Positions 16,335 through 24,899 of a stretch of DNA of 64,000 nt are shown piece after piece. The stretch lies in the NCBI RefSeq assembly GCF_035967765.1, contig NZ_JAYWIT010000006.1; one strand, given 5' to 3'. The notes under the pieces are model-generated. The model had not been told where the DNA came from and did no database searches. It saw nothing but the letters and a program-made list of their open reading frames with translations. The position numbers were made by a program, and so were the translations under genes. Position 1 is the stretch's first letter. Each line of letters begins with the position of its first letter. Source of the stretch: Conexibacter stalactiti (GTDB lineage: Bacteria; Actinomycetota; Thermoleophilia; Solirubrobacterales; Solirubrobacteraceae).

Positions 16335-16737
16335 GTGGTGCGCCCGCCCGAGGTCGAGCAGCTGCGAACTCTCCTGATTGGTCGAGAGTCTTCTCCGTCC
16401 TTTGCCGCCCGCACGGCTTCTGACCGCTTCCCCCACAGGAGGAATGATCCGTGATTGGCGCGTTTGCAGACAGATATGCGCCAAGTCTCGGCGCGTCGGC
16501 GCTCCCATCCGATCGGAGGGGAGCCGATCGGAGGGGGCGAACCACCCGCAGCTCGGGCCGGACGACGCCTGCGCCCCACGCCCCTGAAAGGCCATAGTGA
16601 TTGCACGCCGGTGGGGCAACGCGTCGGGGCCTGACGCGCCACCGGCGCCTCCAAGGCCACGCGGCGCGCCGGCCCCATCTCTGACTCCCGGCGCGCCGCG
16701 CGGGCCGTGTTTCAGACGACAGGAGCCGGTTCCCACG
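16335..16737. other. Divergent intergenic region between GGDEF-EAL gene and htpX
   Basis: About 400 bases without a supported gene, part of which may be the 5' end of the GGDEF-EAL gene. It has lower GC content around 16380-16500 (for example ACAGATATGCGCC), a tandem 15-base repeat at 16509-16538, and should hold the promoters for both flanking genes. I looked for a GEMM cyclic-di-GMP riboswitch core and did not see one. Confidence 0.5.
16509..16538. repeat. Tandem 15-base repeat CCGATCGGAGGGGAG
   Basis: Two adjacent copies of CCGATCGGAGGGG with a 15-base period; each copy contains the palindrome CCGATCGG. This could be a double operator in the region between the cyclic-di-GMP gene and htpX. 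Confidence 0.5.
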
Positions 16738-17673
16738 ATGCGCAGTCCGTCCACCTTCGGCCGCGACACGGGCCTTCAGGTCCGGATGATCCTCACGCTG
16801 TTCCTGCTCGGCGCCGTCTACGTGGTGCTGATGGGGGCGGTCGCCGCCTCCGGCATCGGGATCGGCGCCGCGGTCGCGATCGCCGGCGGGCTCTTCTTCG
16901 TCCAGCTGTTCGCCTCCGACAAGCTCGCGCTGCGCGCGATGCACGCGAGAGTCGTCTCGCCGCAGGAGGCGCCGCAGCTGCACGCGATGATCGAGCGCCT
17001 CTGCGTCCAGGCCGACGTGCCCAAGCCGCGGATCGCAATCGCGCAGACGTCGGTCCCGAACGCCTTCGCGATCGGCCGCTCGCGCAGAAGCGCGACCGTC
17101 TGCGCGACGACGGGGATCATGGAGCTGCTGGAGCCGCACGAGCTGGAGGGCGTGATGGCGCACGAGCTCGCGCACGTGCAGCATCGCGACGTGATGATCA
17201 TGACGGTCGCGTCGTTCTTCGCCTCGATCGCCGCGTTCATCCTCCAGTGGGGCTTCCTGCTCGGCGGCAACAACCGTGAGAGCCCGGGGATCCTGCCGCT
17301 GATCGCGGTCTCCTTCGCGGTCTACGCCCTCTCGTTCTTCCTGATGCAGCTGCTGTCGCGCTACCGCGAGTTCGCCGCCGACCGCGGCGCCGCGATCATC
17401 ACCGGCCGCCCCAGCGCGCTCGCCTCAGCGCTGATGAAGATCAGCGGCTCGATGAGCCGCGTGCCGCAGCGCGACCTGCGCGCCGCCAGCGAGATGAACG
17501 CCTTCTTCATCCTGCCGGCGTCGCCGCGCAGATCGATCGGCGGCCTCTTCGCCACGCATCCGCCGCTGGAGAAGCGGATCGCCGCGCTCGCGAGACTCGA
17601 GTCGCAGTTGCAGTCCCGCCCACCCAGCGATCTCCCGCCCGCGCGCGGCTACCGCGAGCTGACGCGGCCCTGA
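16738..17673 (+). CDS. htpX: M48 zinc metalloprotease HtpX
   Basis: A 311-residue membrane protease. Two helices near residues 17-60 precede the zinc motif MAHELAHVQHRD (HExxH); two more helices follow, and the third zinc ligand lies in the segment YREFAADRGAA. HtpX cleaves damaged membrane proteins at the cytoplasmic face. The start at 16738 is preceded by ACAGGAG at about twelve bases. Length and order of segments fit the family. The stop codon lies inside a strong hairpin. Confidence 0.95.
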   Translation: MRSPSTFGRDTGLQVRMILTLFLLGAVYVVLMGAVAASGIGIGAAVAIAGGLFFVQLFASDKLALRAMHARVVSPQEAPQLHAMIERLCVQADVPKPRIAIAQTSVPNAFAIGRSRRSATVCATTGIMELLEPHELEGVMAHELAHVQHRDVMIMTVASFFASIAAFILQWGFLLGGNNRESPGILPLIAVSFAVYALSFFLMQLLSRYREFAADRGAAIITGRPSALASALMKISGSMSRVPQRDLRAASEMNAFFILPASPRRSIGGLFATHPPLEKRIAALARLESQLQSRPPSDLPPARGYRELTRP

Positions 17674-17690
17674 GACTGCTCAGGGCCGCG
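17663..17690. terminator. Terminator-like hairpin covering the htpX stop
   Basis: A 12-bp perfect stem (CGCGGCCCTGAG) with a four-base loop spans the htpX stop codon and faces the convergent repeat-protein gene. There is no T-run, as is common in such GC-rich genomes. Confidence 0.55.
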
Positions 17691-17716
17691 CCCGCCCGCG
17701 GTCGCCGGCGCGGCGC

Positions 17717-18877
17717 TCAGATGTAGCGCAGCGCCAGCGTCGTCACGACCGAGTTGACGTCGAACCACTGCCCGACCGCCGTGCACTCGGTGCTGGAGCG
17801 GCAGTTGATGCCGCTCAGGATCGCGCCCGTCGCGCCCGCGGGGCTCGGCGTCGCCTCGACTCTCCAGCTGCCGGAGGTCCCCAGCTCGGCCAGCGACGCC
17901 AGACCGCTGCCTGAGTAGGAGTAGCCGACCGCGGAGCAGTGCGTGCTCGAGGTGCAGGAGACGCCGAGGAGCAGCGCACCGGTCGCGCCGCCGGGGATCG
18001 CCGGCGTCTGCGTCGCCCAGGTCGTCGTGGTCATCCGCTCGATCAGCGGCGCATAGGTGGTCCCGTTGCTCCAGCTGCCGACGGCGGTGCAGGCCGTGCT
18101 CGACGTGCAGGAGACGCCGGTCAGACCCGCGTTGACCGACGTCGCCGGGTCGATCGTCGTCATTCTCGTCCAGTTGGTGCCGTCCCACGCCAGCGCGTAG
18201 GTCTTCTGACCGCCGGAGTCGGTGAAGCTGCCGACCGCTATGCACGCGGTGCTCGACGGGCACGAGACGCCCGACAGCTGCGCGCTCGTGGCGCCGGCCG
18301 GGCTGGCCGGCGTCGTCTGCACCGTCCAGCTGCCGCTGGCCCACCGCAACGCGAGCGTTCTCTGAACGCCGCCCGAGTCGATGTAGCTGCCGACGGCTGT
18401 GCAGAGCGACGACGACGAGCACGAGACGCCGGCGAGGAAGCTCCCCTGCGATCCCGACGGGTTGGGCGAGGGCTGCCACGCCCATGCGCTCGTCCAGCGC
18501 TCGACGAGCGTCTTCGGCACGCCGCCGTCCTCGTAGTTGCCGACCGCCGTGCACTCGTTGGTCGCCGTGCACGAGATTCCCTGCAGGTCGGTGACGGTCG
18601 CGCTGGTCGGGTTCGCTATCGACCCGAGCGCCCAGCTCGTCCCGCCCCACGCCTGCGCCTGCGCCAGCGTGCCGCTGCCGTTGTCCCAGCGGCCGACTGC
18701 CTGGCAGTTTCTCAGCGCCGGACAGGCGACGCCGGTGAGACTGCTCGATATCGCCGTGCCCGGGTTGGCCGCGGTCTGCGTCGACCATGTCGCCGCCGAC
18801 GCAACCGACGGCGCGGCCACCGCGGCCGCCGCGAGCACGACGACTCCAAGGCTCATTCGCCCCATCTCTTCCCCCAT
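17717..18877 (-). CDS. Secreted seven-repeat (propeller-like) protein
   Basis: A 386-residue protein with a signal peptide ending near SVASAATWS. The mature part is seven consecutive repeats of about 50 residues with the consensus W-x-x-Q-T-x-P, then LxGVSCxSSTxCTAVG, then LAxRW. Each repeat has two cysteines about six residues apart. Seven blades of this size with a Trp at the end suggest a seven-bladed beta-propeller stabilised by one small disulfide per blade. Function is unknown; binding of a surface ligand is a guess. Three nearby ATGs (18877, 18865, 18856) compete as start. A promoter with a good -10 box is upstream. Confidence 0.8.
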   Translation of the reverse strand: MGEEMGRMSLGVVVLAAAAVAAPSVASAATWSTQTAANPGTAISSSLTGVACPALRNCQAVGRWDNGSGTLAQAQAWGGTSWALGSIANPTSATVTDLQGISCTATNECTAVGNYEDGGVPKTLVERWTSAWAWQPSPNPSGSQGSFLAGVSCSSSSLCTAVGSYIDSGGVQRTLALRWASGSWTVQTTPASPAGATSAQLSGVSCPSSTACIAVGSFTDSGGQKTYALAWDGTNWTRMTTIDPATSVNAGLTGVSCTSSTACTAVGSWSNGTTYAPLIERMTTTTWATQTPAIPGGATGALLLGVSCTSSTHCSAVGYSYSGSGLASLAELGTSGSWRVEATPSPAGATGAILSGINCRSSTECTAVGQWFDVNSVVTTLALRYI

Positions 18878-18931
18878 CGCTCAGTGCCCGCGGGCAAGAA
18901 GACGCGCGGGCATTTCCCCAAAATCCGGCCG

Positions 18932-18961
18932 ATCATATCGCACCTGAACGGCGCTGTTCAA
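18932..18961 (-). promoter_or_regulatory. Promoter TTGAAC-N18-TATGAT of the repeat-protein gene
   Basis: On the minus strand TTGAAC and TATGAT are 18 bases apart, a near-consensus vegetative promoter. Transcription would start near 18925, about 48 bases before the first ATG. Confidence 0.6.
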
Positions 18962-18984
18962 TCAACTGGTTTGAGGCTGATGGT

Positions 18985-19008
18985 GCGAGCCGGCCGTGGC
19001 CGGCTCGC
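18985..19008 (-). terminator. Palindromic stem after sufD
   Basis: GCGAGCCGGCC and its exact complement with a two-base centre lie 22 bases past the sufD stop. It is the likely end of the SUF transcript, and it sits just upstream of the promoter of the next gene. Confidence 0.5.
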
Positions 19009-19029
19009 GACGAGACGATTGCGGCGGCG

Positions 19030-20295
19030 TTACAGCTCGCCGAGGATCAGCCCGAGACGACGCTCGAGCGCGCCGCCGAGGACGGTCCGGACCGGCCCCT
19101 CCTCGAAGCGCTCCACCAGCTCGGCGAGGAAGCCCTCGATCACGAGCCGCTTCGCGACGTCCGGCTTCAGCCCGCGCGAGCGCAGGTAGAAGAGCTGGTC
19201 GGCGTCGATCTGCGCGATCGCGGCAGCGTGGGTGCAGCGCACGTCGTTGGCCTGGATCTCGAGGCCCGGGATCGCGTCGGCGTGCGCTCTCTTGGACAGC
19301 AGCAGGTTGCGGCTCTCCTGGAAGGCGTCGGTCTGCTGCGCGCCCGGGTCGACGATGATGTTGCCGCGCCAGACGGCCTCCGAACGGCCCTGAAGCACCC
19401 CGCGGAAGGCGAGGTCGGATGTCGTGTGCGGCGCCGCGTGCTCCTGCGTCGTGTCGAAGTCGACGTGCTGGCGCTTGTGGCTGGCGTAGGCGCCGGTGAC
19501 TCTGCCGTCGGCGCCCTTGCCGGCGAGCTTCGTCTCCATCCGCACCTTGCCGCGCGCGGAGCCGAAGCCGAGCGAGACCCAGTCGAGCGCGCCGTCGCGG
19601 CCGACCTCGGCCCGCTGCGTGCCGAAGATCCAGCTCTTCTCCGAGAGGTTCTGCCCGTTGACGAAGCGCAGGTTCGCGTTCTCGCCGACGACCAGCTCGA
19701 CGACGGTGTTGAAGAGCCCGTCGCGCTCCGCGTCGGAAGAGAGGTACTGCTCCCACACCTCGGCCTGGCCCCCGTCCTCGACGACGATCAGCGAGCGCCA
19801 GTTGAGCACCGTTCTGCTCGTGTCCTGGACGACGGTGACGAGCAGCGGGTGGGCGAGGATCGTGCCGCGCCCGACGTGGACGAAGAGACCGCCGGCGAAG
19901 CCGGCGTCGTTGCGCGCGACGAAGGCGTCGTCGCCGGCGACGATCGTGCCGAGATGGCGCTCGACCAGCTCTGGGTGCTCGGCGGCTGCGCGCTCCAGCG
20001 TCGTGACGATCACGCCGTCGGGCAGGTCGCCGGCGACCTCGACGGTCGTGGCGTCGACCTGCGTGACGACGATCGGGTGCGTGAGGCCGACGAACAGCGG
20101 GTCGCCCTGCTCGGCCGCGGCGGCGTCGCCGTCACCGGCAGGTGCGTACGCGGCGAGGTCCAGCGACGAGATGTCGGTGAACTCCCAGCCCGGTCTGCCC
20201 TTGTAGGTCGGCAGGTCGAGCGACTCGGTCAGCGTGGCGGCGCGCTCGCGGCGCGCTGCCAGCCAGCCGGGCTGCTCGATCGTCGCACTAGCCAA
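19030..20295 (-). CDS. sufD: Fe-S cluster assembly protein SufD
   Basis: A 421-residue SufD. The conserved C-terminal block is present (HADAIPGLEIQANDVRCTHAA with DADQLFYLRSRG), and the N-terminal motif PTYKGRPGWEFTDISSLDL is typical. SufD joins SufB and SufC in the scaffold on which clusters are built. The start is a TTG at 20295, eight bases inside the end of sufB, with GGAGGG five bases upstream. It is the last gene of the SUF operon. Confidence 0.95.
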   Translation of the reverse strand: MASATIEQPGWLAARRERAATLTESLDLPTYKGRPGWEFTDISSLDLAAYAPAGDGDAAAAEQGDPLFVGLTHPIVVTQVDATTVEVAGDLPDGVIVTTLERAAAEHPELVERHLGTIVAGDDAFVARNDAGFAGGLFVHVGRGTILAHPLLVTVVQDTSRTVLNWRSLIVVEDGGQAEVWEQYLSSDAERDGLFNTVVELVVGENANLRFVNGQNLSEKSWIFGTQRAEVGRDGALDWVSLGFGSARGKVRMETKLAGKGADGRVTGAYASHKRQHVDFDTTQEHAAPHTTSDLAFRGVLQGRSEAVWRGNIIVDPGAQQTDAFQESRNLLLSKRAHADAIPGLEIQANDVRCTHAAAIAQIDADQLFYLRSRGLKPDVAKRLVIEGFLAELVERFEEGPVRTVLGGALERRLGLILGEL

Positions 20296-21721
20296 TGGAA
20301 CCCTCCATCTGCAACTCGATCAGGCGGTTCATCTCGACCGCGTACTCCATCGGCAGCTCCTTCGTGATCGGCTCGATGAAGCCGTTCACGATCAGCTTCG
20401 ACGCCTCTTCCTCGTTGATCCCGTGCGACTGCAGGTAGAAGACCTGCTCCTCACCGATCTTCGAGACGGTCGCCTCGTGGCCGACGTCGACGTCGTCCTC
20501 GCCGATGCGGATCGTCGGGTAGGTGTCCGAGCGCGAGTCCTCGTCGAGCAGGAGCGCGTCGCAGACGACCTTCGACTTCGAGCCGTGCGCGCCTCTGGCG
20601 ACCTCCAGCAGGCCGCGGTAGGAGCCGCGCCCGCCGTCCTTGGAGATCGACTTGGCGAAGATGTTCGACGTCGTGTTCGGCGCCACGTGGACGATCTTGC
20701 CGCCGGCGTCCTGGTGCTGGCCTCTGCCGGCGAAGGCGATCGAGAGGATCTCGCCGTGGGCGCGCTCGCCCATCAGGTAGACCGACGGGTACTTCATCGT
20801 CAGCTTCGAGCCGAGGTTGCAGTCGACCCACTCGACCGTCGCGTCCTCGTGCGCGACCGCGCGCTTGGTGACGAGGTTGAAGACGTTCTGCGACCAGTTC
20901 TGCACAGTCGTGTAGCGGATCCGCGCGCCTCTCATCGCGATCAGCTCGACGACGGCGGAGTGGAGCGAGTCCGACGAGTACGTCGGCGCCGTGCAGCCTT
21001 CGACGTAGTGCACGTAGGAGCCCTCGTCGGCGAGGATCAGCGTGCGCTCGAACTGGCCCATGTTCTCCGTGTTGATGCGGAAGTAGGCCTGCAACGGCAT
21101 CTCGACGTGGACGCCCGGCGGCACGTAGACGAACGACCCGCCCGACCAGACGGCGCTGTTGAGGGCGGCGAGCTTGTTGTCGTTGGCGGGGATGATCGTC
21201 GCGAAGTACTTCTTGACGAGCTCCTCGTGGTCCCGCAGCGCCGTGTCCATGTCGACGAAGATGACGCCCTGGTCCTCCAGGTCTCTGTGGACCTGGTGGT
21301 AGACGACCTCGGACTCGTACTGCGCGCCGACGCCGGAGAGGAATCTGCGCTCGGCCTCGGGGATGCCGAGCCGGTCGAAGGTCTTCTTGACGTCATCGGG
21401 GACGTCGTCCCACGAGCGCTCGGCCCGCTCGGAGGCGCGCACGAAGTAGTGGATGTTGTCGAAGTCGACCTCTCTGAGCATCGGCGAGCCCCATCTGGGC
21501 ATGTCATGCGCGAAGAAGTGGTCGAGCGACTTGAGGCGGAACTCGCGCATCCACTGCGGCTCGTTCTTGAACTCGGAGATCTTCTCGACGATCTCGCGGT
21601 TGATGCCCTTGGGCGCCTTGTACAGGTAGTTCTCGGCATCGTGGAAGCCGAAGCGCTCCGTGTAGTCGGCGTTGATGCCCTTGAGCGCGTCCTGCTCTGC
21701 GATCACTTCGGGCGTGGCCAT
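20288..21721 (-). CDS. sufB: Fe-S cluster assembly protein SufB
   Basis: A 477-residue SufB, close to the usual length. Segments such as PPGVHVEMPLQAYFRIN, YVEGCTAPTYSSDSLHSAVVE and VGHEATVSKIGEEQVFYLQS are nearly invariant in the family. SufB is the main scaffold of the SufBCD complex. The ATG at 21721 has GGAGGT eight bases upstream and lies one base after the stop of the Rieske gene, so translation is coupled; a TTG three codons earlier is less likely. Confidence 0.97.
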   Translation of the reverse strand: MATPEVIAEQDALKGINADYTERFGFHDAENYLYKAPKGINREIVEKISEFKNEPQWMREFRLKSLDHFFAHDMPRWGSPMLREVDFDNIHYFVRASERAERSWDDVPDDVKKTFDRLGIPEAERRFLSGVGAQYESEVVYHQVHRDLEDQGVIFVDMDTALRDHEELVKKYFATIIPANDNKLAALNSAVWSGGSFVYVPPGVHVEMPLQAYFRINTENMGQFERTLILADEGSYVHYVEGCTAPTYSSDSLHSAVVELIAMRGARIRYTTVQNWSQNVFNLVTKRAVAHEDATVEWVDCNLGSKLTMKYPSVYLMGERAHGEILSIAFAGRGQHQDAGGKIVHVAPNTTSNIFAKSISKDGGRGSYRGLLEVARGAHGSKSKVVCDALLLDEDSRSDTYPTIRIGEDDVDVGHEATVSKIGEEQVFYLQSHGINEEEASKLIVNGFIEPITKELPMEYAVEMNRLIELQMEGSIG

Positions 21722-21722
21722 G

Positions 21723-22040
21723 TCAGTCAACCTCCAGCTTGATCACGTTGTCGTCGATGACCACCGGGTACGTGTCCACCGGTACATAGGCCGGCAGCGT
21801 CAGCGGCTTGCCGGTCTTCAGGTCGAACAGCGACCCGTGGCGCGGGCATTCGATCGTGCATCTGTCTGAGTCGAGCACGCCCTCGACGAGCGGCCCGTCG
21901 TCATGCGAGCAGCGGTCCTCGATCGCGTAGATGGTCCCGGCGCAGTTGAAGACGCCGATCTCGAGATCGTCCAGCTCGACCAGCCTCATGGTTCCGGGGG
22001 GCAGCTCTTCGAGTGGGCAGACAGTGATCGTTTCCGGCAC
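21723..22040 (-). CDS. Rieske-type ferredoxin (non-haem dioxygenase-like)
   Basis: A 105-residue protein with both cluster-binding motifs, C-S-H (RCSHDDGPL) and C-x2-H (ECPRHGSLFD). It carries a 2Fe-2S cluster and probably gives electrons within cluster assembly, or serves an oxygenase. Rieske ferredoxins occur at this place in many actinobacterial SUF operons. I chose GTG 22040 (MPETITVCPLEELPPGTM), which matches family starts; an ATG at 22097 would add 19 unlikely residues. The stop overlaps the sufB ribosome binding region. Confidence 0.9.
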   Translation of the reverse strand: MPETITVCPLEELPPGTMRLVELDDLEIGVFNCAGTIYAIEDRCSHDDGPLVEGVLDSDRCTIECPRHGSLFDLKTGKPLTLPAYVPVDTYPVVIDDNVIKLEVD

Positions 22041-22153
22041 GGGGGGAGAAGTCCTAGTCAGATGATCGGATTTACAGCCGAGATTGTAGCGGGGCACCCC
22101 GTGTCGACCCCCTCCCGTGCGGGCGGGGACGGACGCGGCACGGCGGCCGCGCG

Positions 22154-22570
22154 TCAGGCCGCGGCGTCTTCGGCGTCAGGCCACGCCGCGGCGCCGCCGA
22201 GAGCGGCGCTCTTGAGCACCTTCAGCGACAGCAGCGCGCACTTCATCCGCGTCGCCGAGATGTCGATCCCGAGCAGGTCGAGCACGAACGACTTGTCGAG
22301 CGCGAGCAGCTCGCGCACCGGCATCCCGATCACCTCGTCAGAGGACATCGACGCGGCCGCCTGCGAGATCGCGCAGCCGTGGCCGGAGAAGCGGATCTGC
22401 TCGACGCGCTCGTCGGCGTCGACGGAGATCTGGACCCGCAGCGTGTCGCCGCAGAGCGGGTTGGCGTCCTCGAACTCGAGGTCCGGGCTAGCCAGCTCCT
22501 CGTGCGGCGGCGACCAGTTGTGCGGCCGCTTGTAGTGCTCGAGGATGTACTCGCGGTAGAGGTCGTCCAT
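22154..22570 (-). CDS. sufU: SufU sulfur-relay / scaffold protein
   Basis: A 138-residue SufU. The zinc ligands are visible: Cys40 and Asp42 (NPLCGD), Cys66 (GHGCAIS) and Cys111 (MKCALL). SufU accepts sulfur from SufS and hands it to SufBCD in Gram-positive bacteria. The ATG at 22570 follows AGGCGAG. Unlike its neighbours it is separated from the previous gene, sufS, by 272 bases that contain two strong hairpins and a possible promoter, so its level may be set separately. Confidence 0.95.
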   Translation of the reverse strand: MDDLYREYILEHYKRPHNWSPPHEELASPDLEFEDANPLCGDTLRVQISVDADERVEQIRFSGHGCAISQAAASMSSDEVIGMPVRELLALDKSFVLDLLGIDISATRMKCALLSLKVLKSAALGGAAAWPDAEDAAA

Positions 22571-22612
22571 CTCGCCTAGAGCGTAGCGGGCAGGTCGTTC
22601 AGGACGGAGGCG

Positions 22613-22681
22613 CGCCCGGCGCCGTCGGCGCCGGGCGTCCCCGAAGAGGCGACGGGGGGTGTGGTCGCGACACCCCCCGTC
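22613..22681 (-). promoter_or_regulatory. Two perfect 12-bp hairpins in the sufS-sufU gap
   Basis: On the minus strand the first hairpin (22651-22681) has the stem GACGGGGGGTGT with a seven-base loop; the second (22613-22637) is CGCCCGGCGCCG with a one-base centre. Both lie between sufS and sufU inside the operon. They may act as an attenuator, an RNA processing or stability element, or a partial terminator. Confidence 0.55.
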
Positions 22682-22782
22682 GGTTCGCCGCATGCAAGCC
22701 CGCGTCCCCGCGAGCAGGTGGATGGCGGCAGGTCGGGTCGATTTCGGGATCGCTCTCGCCATCCCTCGACCAGACAAGCGCC

Positions 22783-22811
22783 ATCGTAGTAGTTCATTGC
22801 GCCGAAGTAAA
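22783..22811 (-). promoter_or_regulatory. Candidate internal promoter TTTACT-N17-TACGAT before sufU
   Basis: On the minus strand TTTACT and TACGAT are 17 bases apart in an AT-richer patch right after sufS. A transcript from here would have a leader of about 200 bases with both hairpins. Each box matches consensus at four of six positions. Confidence 0.35.
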
Positions 22812-22842
22812 GTGCATAGGAGCCACCTGTCATCTGGCTGTC

Positions 22843-24087
22843 CTACAGCTGAAAGATGCGGCGCACGTTCGCGAGCCCGTCGACGAGCGCGTCGACCTCC
22901 TCACGCGTCGTGTGCGCGGCGAAGCTGGCGCGCGTCGTCGCAGGCACGCCGAGACGGCGCATCAGCGGCTGGGCGCAGTGGTGGCCGGCGCGGACGCAGA
23001 TCTGGTCGCGGCCGAGGATGTCCGCGACGTCGTGCGGATGGACGCCGTCGAGCGCGAACGAGACGATCGCGCCGCGCTCCTCCGCCGGCGGGCCGTAGAT
23101 CGTCAGCCCGGGCACCTCGGAGAGCCGCTCCAGCGCGTAGCGCGTGATCTCGGCCTCGTGCGCGTGGACGGCCTCGACGCCGAGCGCGTCGAGCCACTCG
23201 ACCGCCGCGCCGAGCCCCGTCGCCTCGACGTACGGCGAGGTGCCGGCCTCGAACTTCCACGGCAGCTCCTTCCAGGTCGACTCGTGGAAGTCGACCTGGC
23301 CGATCATGTCGCCGCCGGTCAGGAACGGCTCCATCTGCTCCAGCAGCTCGCGGCGGCCGTGCAGCACGCCGACGCCGGTCGGCCCGTAGACCTTGTGGCC
23401 GGTGAAGCCGTAGAAGTCGGCGCCGAGCGCGCCGAGGTCGACCGGCCGGTGCGGGACCGCCTGCGCGCCGTCGATCAGCACGACCGCGCCGGCCGCGTGC
23501 GACCGGCGGACGATCTCCTCGACCGGGTTGAGCGTGCCGAGCACGTTCGAGACGTGCGCGACCGCGACGAGCTTGGGCTCCAGCGCCAGCAGCGTGTCGA
23601 GCGAGTCGAGGTCGAGCCGGCCGTCGTCGGTCATCGTGACGTACTCGAGTCTCGCGCCGACCTCGCGCGCGAGCTGCTGCCACGGCACGATGTTGGCGTG
23701 ATGCTCCATCGGCGTCAGCACGATCGTGTCGCCGGCGCCGACGTTGCGGCGACCCCACGAGTAGGCGACGAGGTTGATCGCCTCGGTCACGTTCTTCGTG
23801 AAGATCGTCTCCGAGGGACGCGCGCCGATGAAGCGCGCGATTCGCTCGCGCGCGCCCTCGAAGCGCTCGGTCGCCTCCTGCGCCAGCGTGTAGACGCCGC
23901 GGTGGATGTTCGCGTTGTGCAGGCGGTAGGAGTCGTCGAGCGCCTCCAGCACCGTCGCCGGCTTCTGCGCCGTCGCGCCGCTGTCGAGGTAGACGACCCT
24001 TCTGCCGTCGATCTCGCGCTGCAGGATCGGGAACTGCGCCGCGACCGCGGCCGCGTCGAACGTTCGGATGGAGGCGCCGGCGCTCAT
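22843..24087 (-). CDS. sufS: Cysteine desulfurase SufS
   Basis: A 414-residue class V aminotransferase-fold enzyme. The PLP lysine is Lys232 (TGHKVYGP) and the catalytic cysteine is Cys371 (RAGHHCAQPL). It takes sulfur from cysteine and passes it to SufU. The ATG at 24087 is four bases after the sufC stop. The short segment ASFAAHTTREEVD near the end replaces the usual ARASFYLYNT pattern, a small variation. Confidence 0.97.
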   Translation of the reverse strand: MSAGASIRTFDAAAVAAQFPILQREIDGRRVVYLDSGATAQKPATVLEALDDSYRLHNANIHRGVYTLAQEATERFEGARERIARFIGARPSETIFTKNVTEAINLVAYSWGRRNVGAGDTIVLTPMEHHANIVPWQQLAREVGARLEYVTMTDDGRLDLDSLDTLLALEPKLVAVAHVSNVLGTLNPVEEIVRRSHAAGAVVLIDGAQAVPHRPVDLGALGADFYGFTGHKVYGPTGVGVLHGRRELLEQMEPFLTGGDMIGQVDFHESTWKELPWKFEAGTSPYVEATGLGAAVEWLDALGVEAVHAHEAEITRYALERLSEVPGLTIYGPPAEERGAIVSFALDGVHPHDVADILGRDQICVRAGHHCAQPLMRRLGVPATTRASFAAHTTREEVDALVDGLANVRRIFQL

Positions 24088-24091
24088 GGCG

Positions 24092-24865
24092 TCACGAGGC
24101 CGCGGCGGCGGCCTCGACCTCGTCTCTGATCCAGCCGTAGCCCTTCTCCTCGAGCACGGTGACGAGCTCCGGGCCGCCCTCCTTGACGATCCGGCCCTGG
24201 TACATGACGTGCACGTGACTCGGCTGGACGAGGTGGAGGATGCGCTGGTAGTGGGTGATGATCAGCACGCCCATGTGGTCACCGGCGACGGCGTTGACAC
24301 CGTTGGAGACGACGCGCAGCGCGTCGATGTCGAGGCCGGAGTCGGTCTCGTCGAGGATCGCCATATCCGGCTTCTGGAGCGCCAGCTGGAGGATCTCCAT
24401 GCGCTTCTTCTCGCCGCCGGAGAAGCCCTCGTTGAGGTAGCGCGAGGAGAACTGTCTCGGCACCTCGGTCAGCTTCATCGCCGCCTCGACGGTCTGGCGG
24501 AACTCCTTCAGCGAGATCGGCTCCTCGCCGCGGCTCTCGCGGTGGGCGTTCATGACCGTGCGGAGGTACTTGGTGACGGTCACGCCGGGCACCGAGACCG
24601 GGTACTGGAAGGCCATGAAGAGACCGGCCCGAGCGCGCTCGTCGGTGTCCGCCTCCGTGATGTCCTCGCCCTTGAAGATGATCTGGCCCTCGGTCACCTC
24701 GAGGTTCGGGTGGCCCATCACGACGTTGGCGAGCGTCGACTTGCCGGAGCCGTTGGGACCCATCAGGGCGTGGATCTCGCCCTTGCCGATCGAGAGGTCG
24801 AGACCCTTGAGGATCTCCTTCTCGCCGACGCGGACGTGGAGGTTGCGGATTTCGAGCTCGGCCAT
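24092..24865 (-). CDS. sufC: Fe-S assembly ATPase SufC
   Basis: A 257-residue ABC-type ATPase. Walker A GPNGSGKST, the SufC-specific FMAFQYPVSVPGV, signature NEGFSGGEKKRMEILQ and Walker B ILDETDSGLDIDAL are all present. It powers the SufBCD scaffold. The gene follows the Rrf2 regulator by 34 bases with GGAG near the ATG and is the first structural gene of the operon. Confidence 0.97.
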   Translation of the reverse strand: MAELEIRNLHVRVGEKEILKGLDLSIGKGEIHALMGPNGSGKSTLANVVMGHPNLEVTEGQIIFKGEDITEADTDERARAGLFMAFQYPVSVPGVTVTKYLRTVMNAHRESRGEEPISLKEFRQTVEAAMKLTEVPRQFSSRYLNEGFSGGEKKRMEILQLALQKPDMAILDETDSGLDIDALRVVSNGVNAVAGDHMGVLIITHYQRILHLVQPSHVHVMYQGRIVKEGGPELVTVLEEKGYGWIRDEVEAAAAAS

Positions 24866-24899
24866 GGTCTCCGGGGGTTCGGTGTGAGGGGTGGGTCGT

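Noticed and set aside
16335..16737. GEMM-type cyclic-di-GMP riboswitch near the GGDEF-EAL gene
   Set aside because: I looked for the conserved core on both strands and did not see it; the position alone is not evidence.
22576..22833. 85-codon minus-strand frame right after sufS, starting MTGGSYALYF
   Set aside because: Codon use is unlike neighbouring genes (TAT, CTT, GGT), it spans the two strong hairpins and the promoter-like site, and it shows no family pattern. A regulatory gap is more likely, though a small protein is not excluded.
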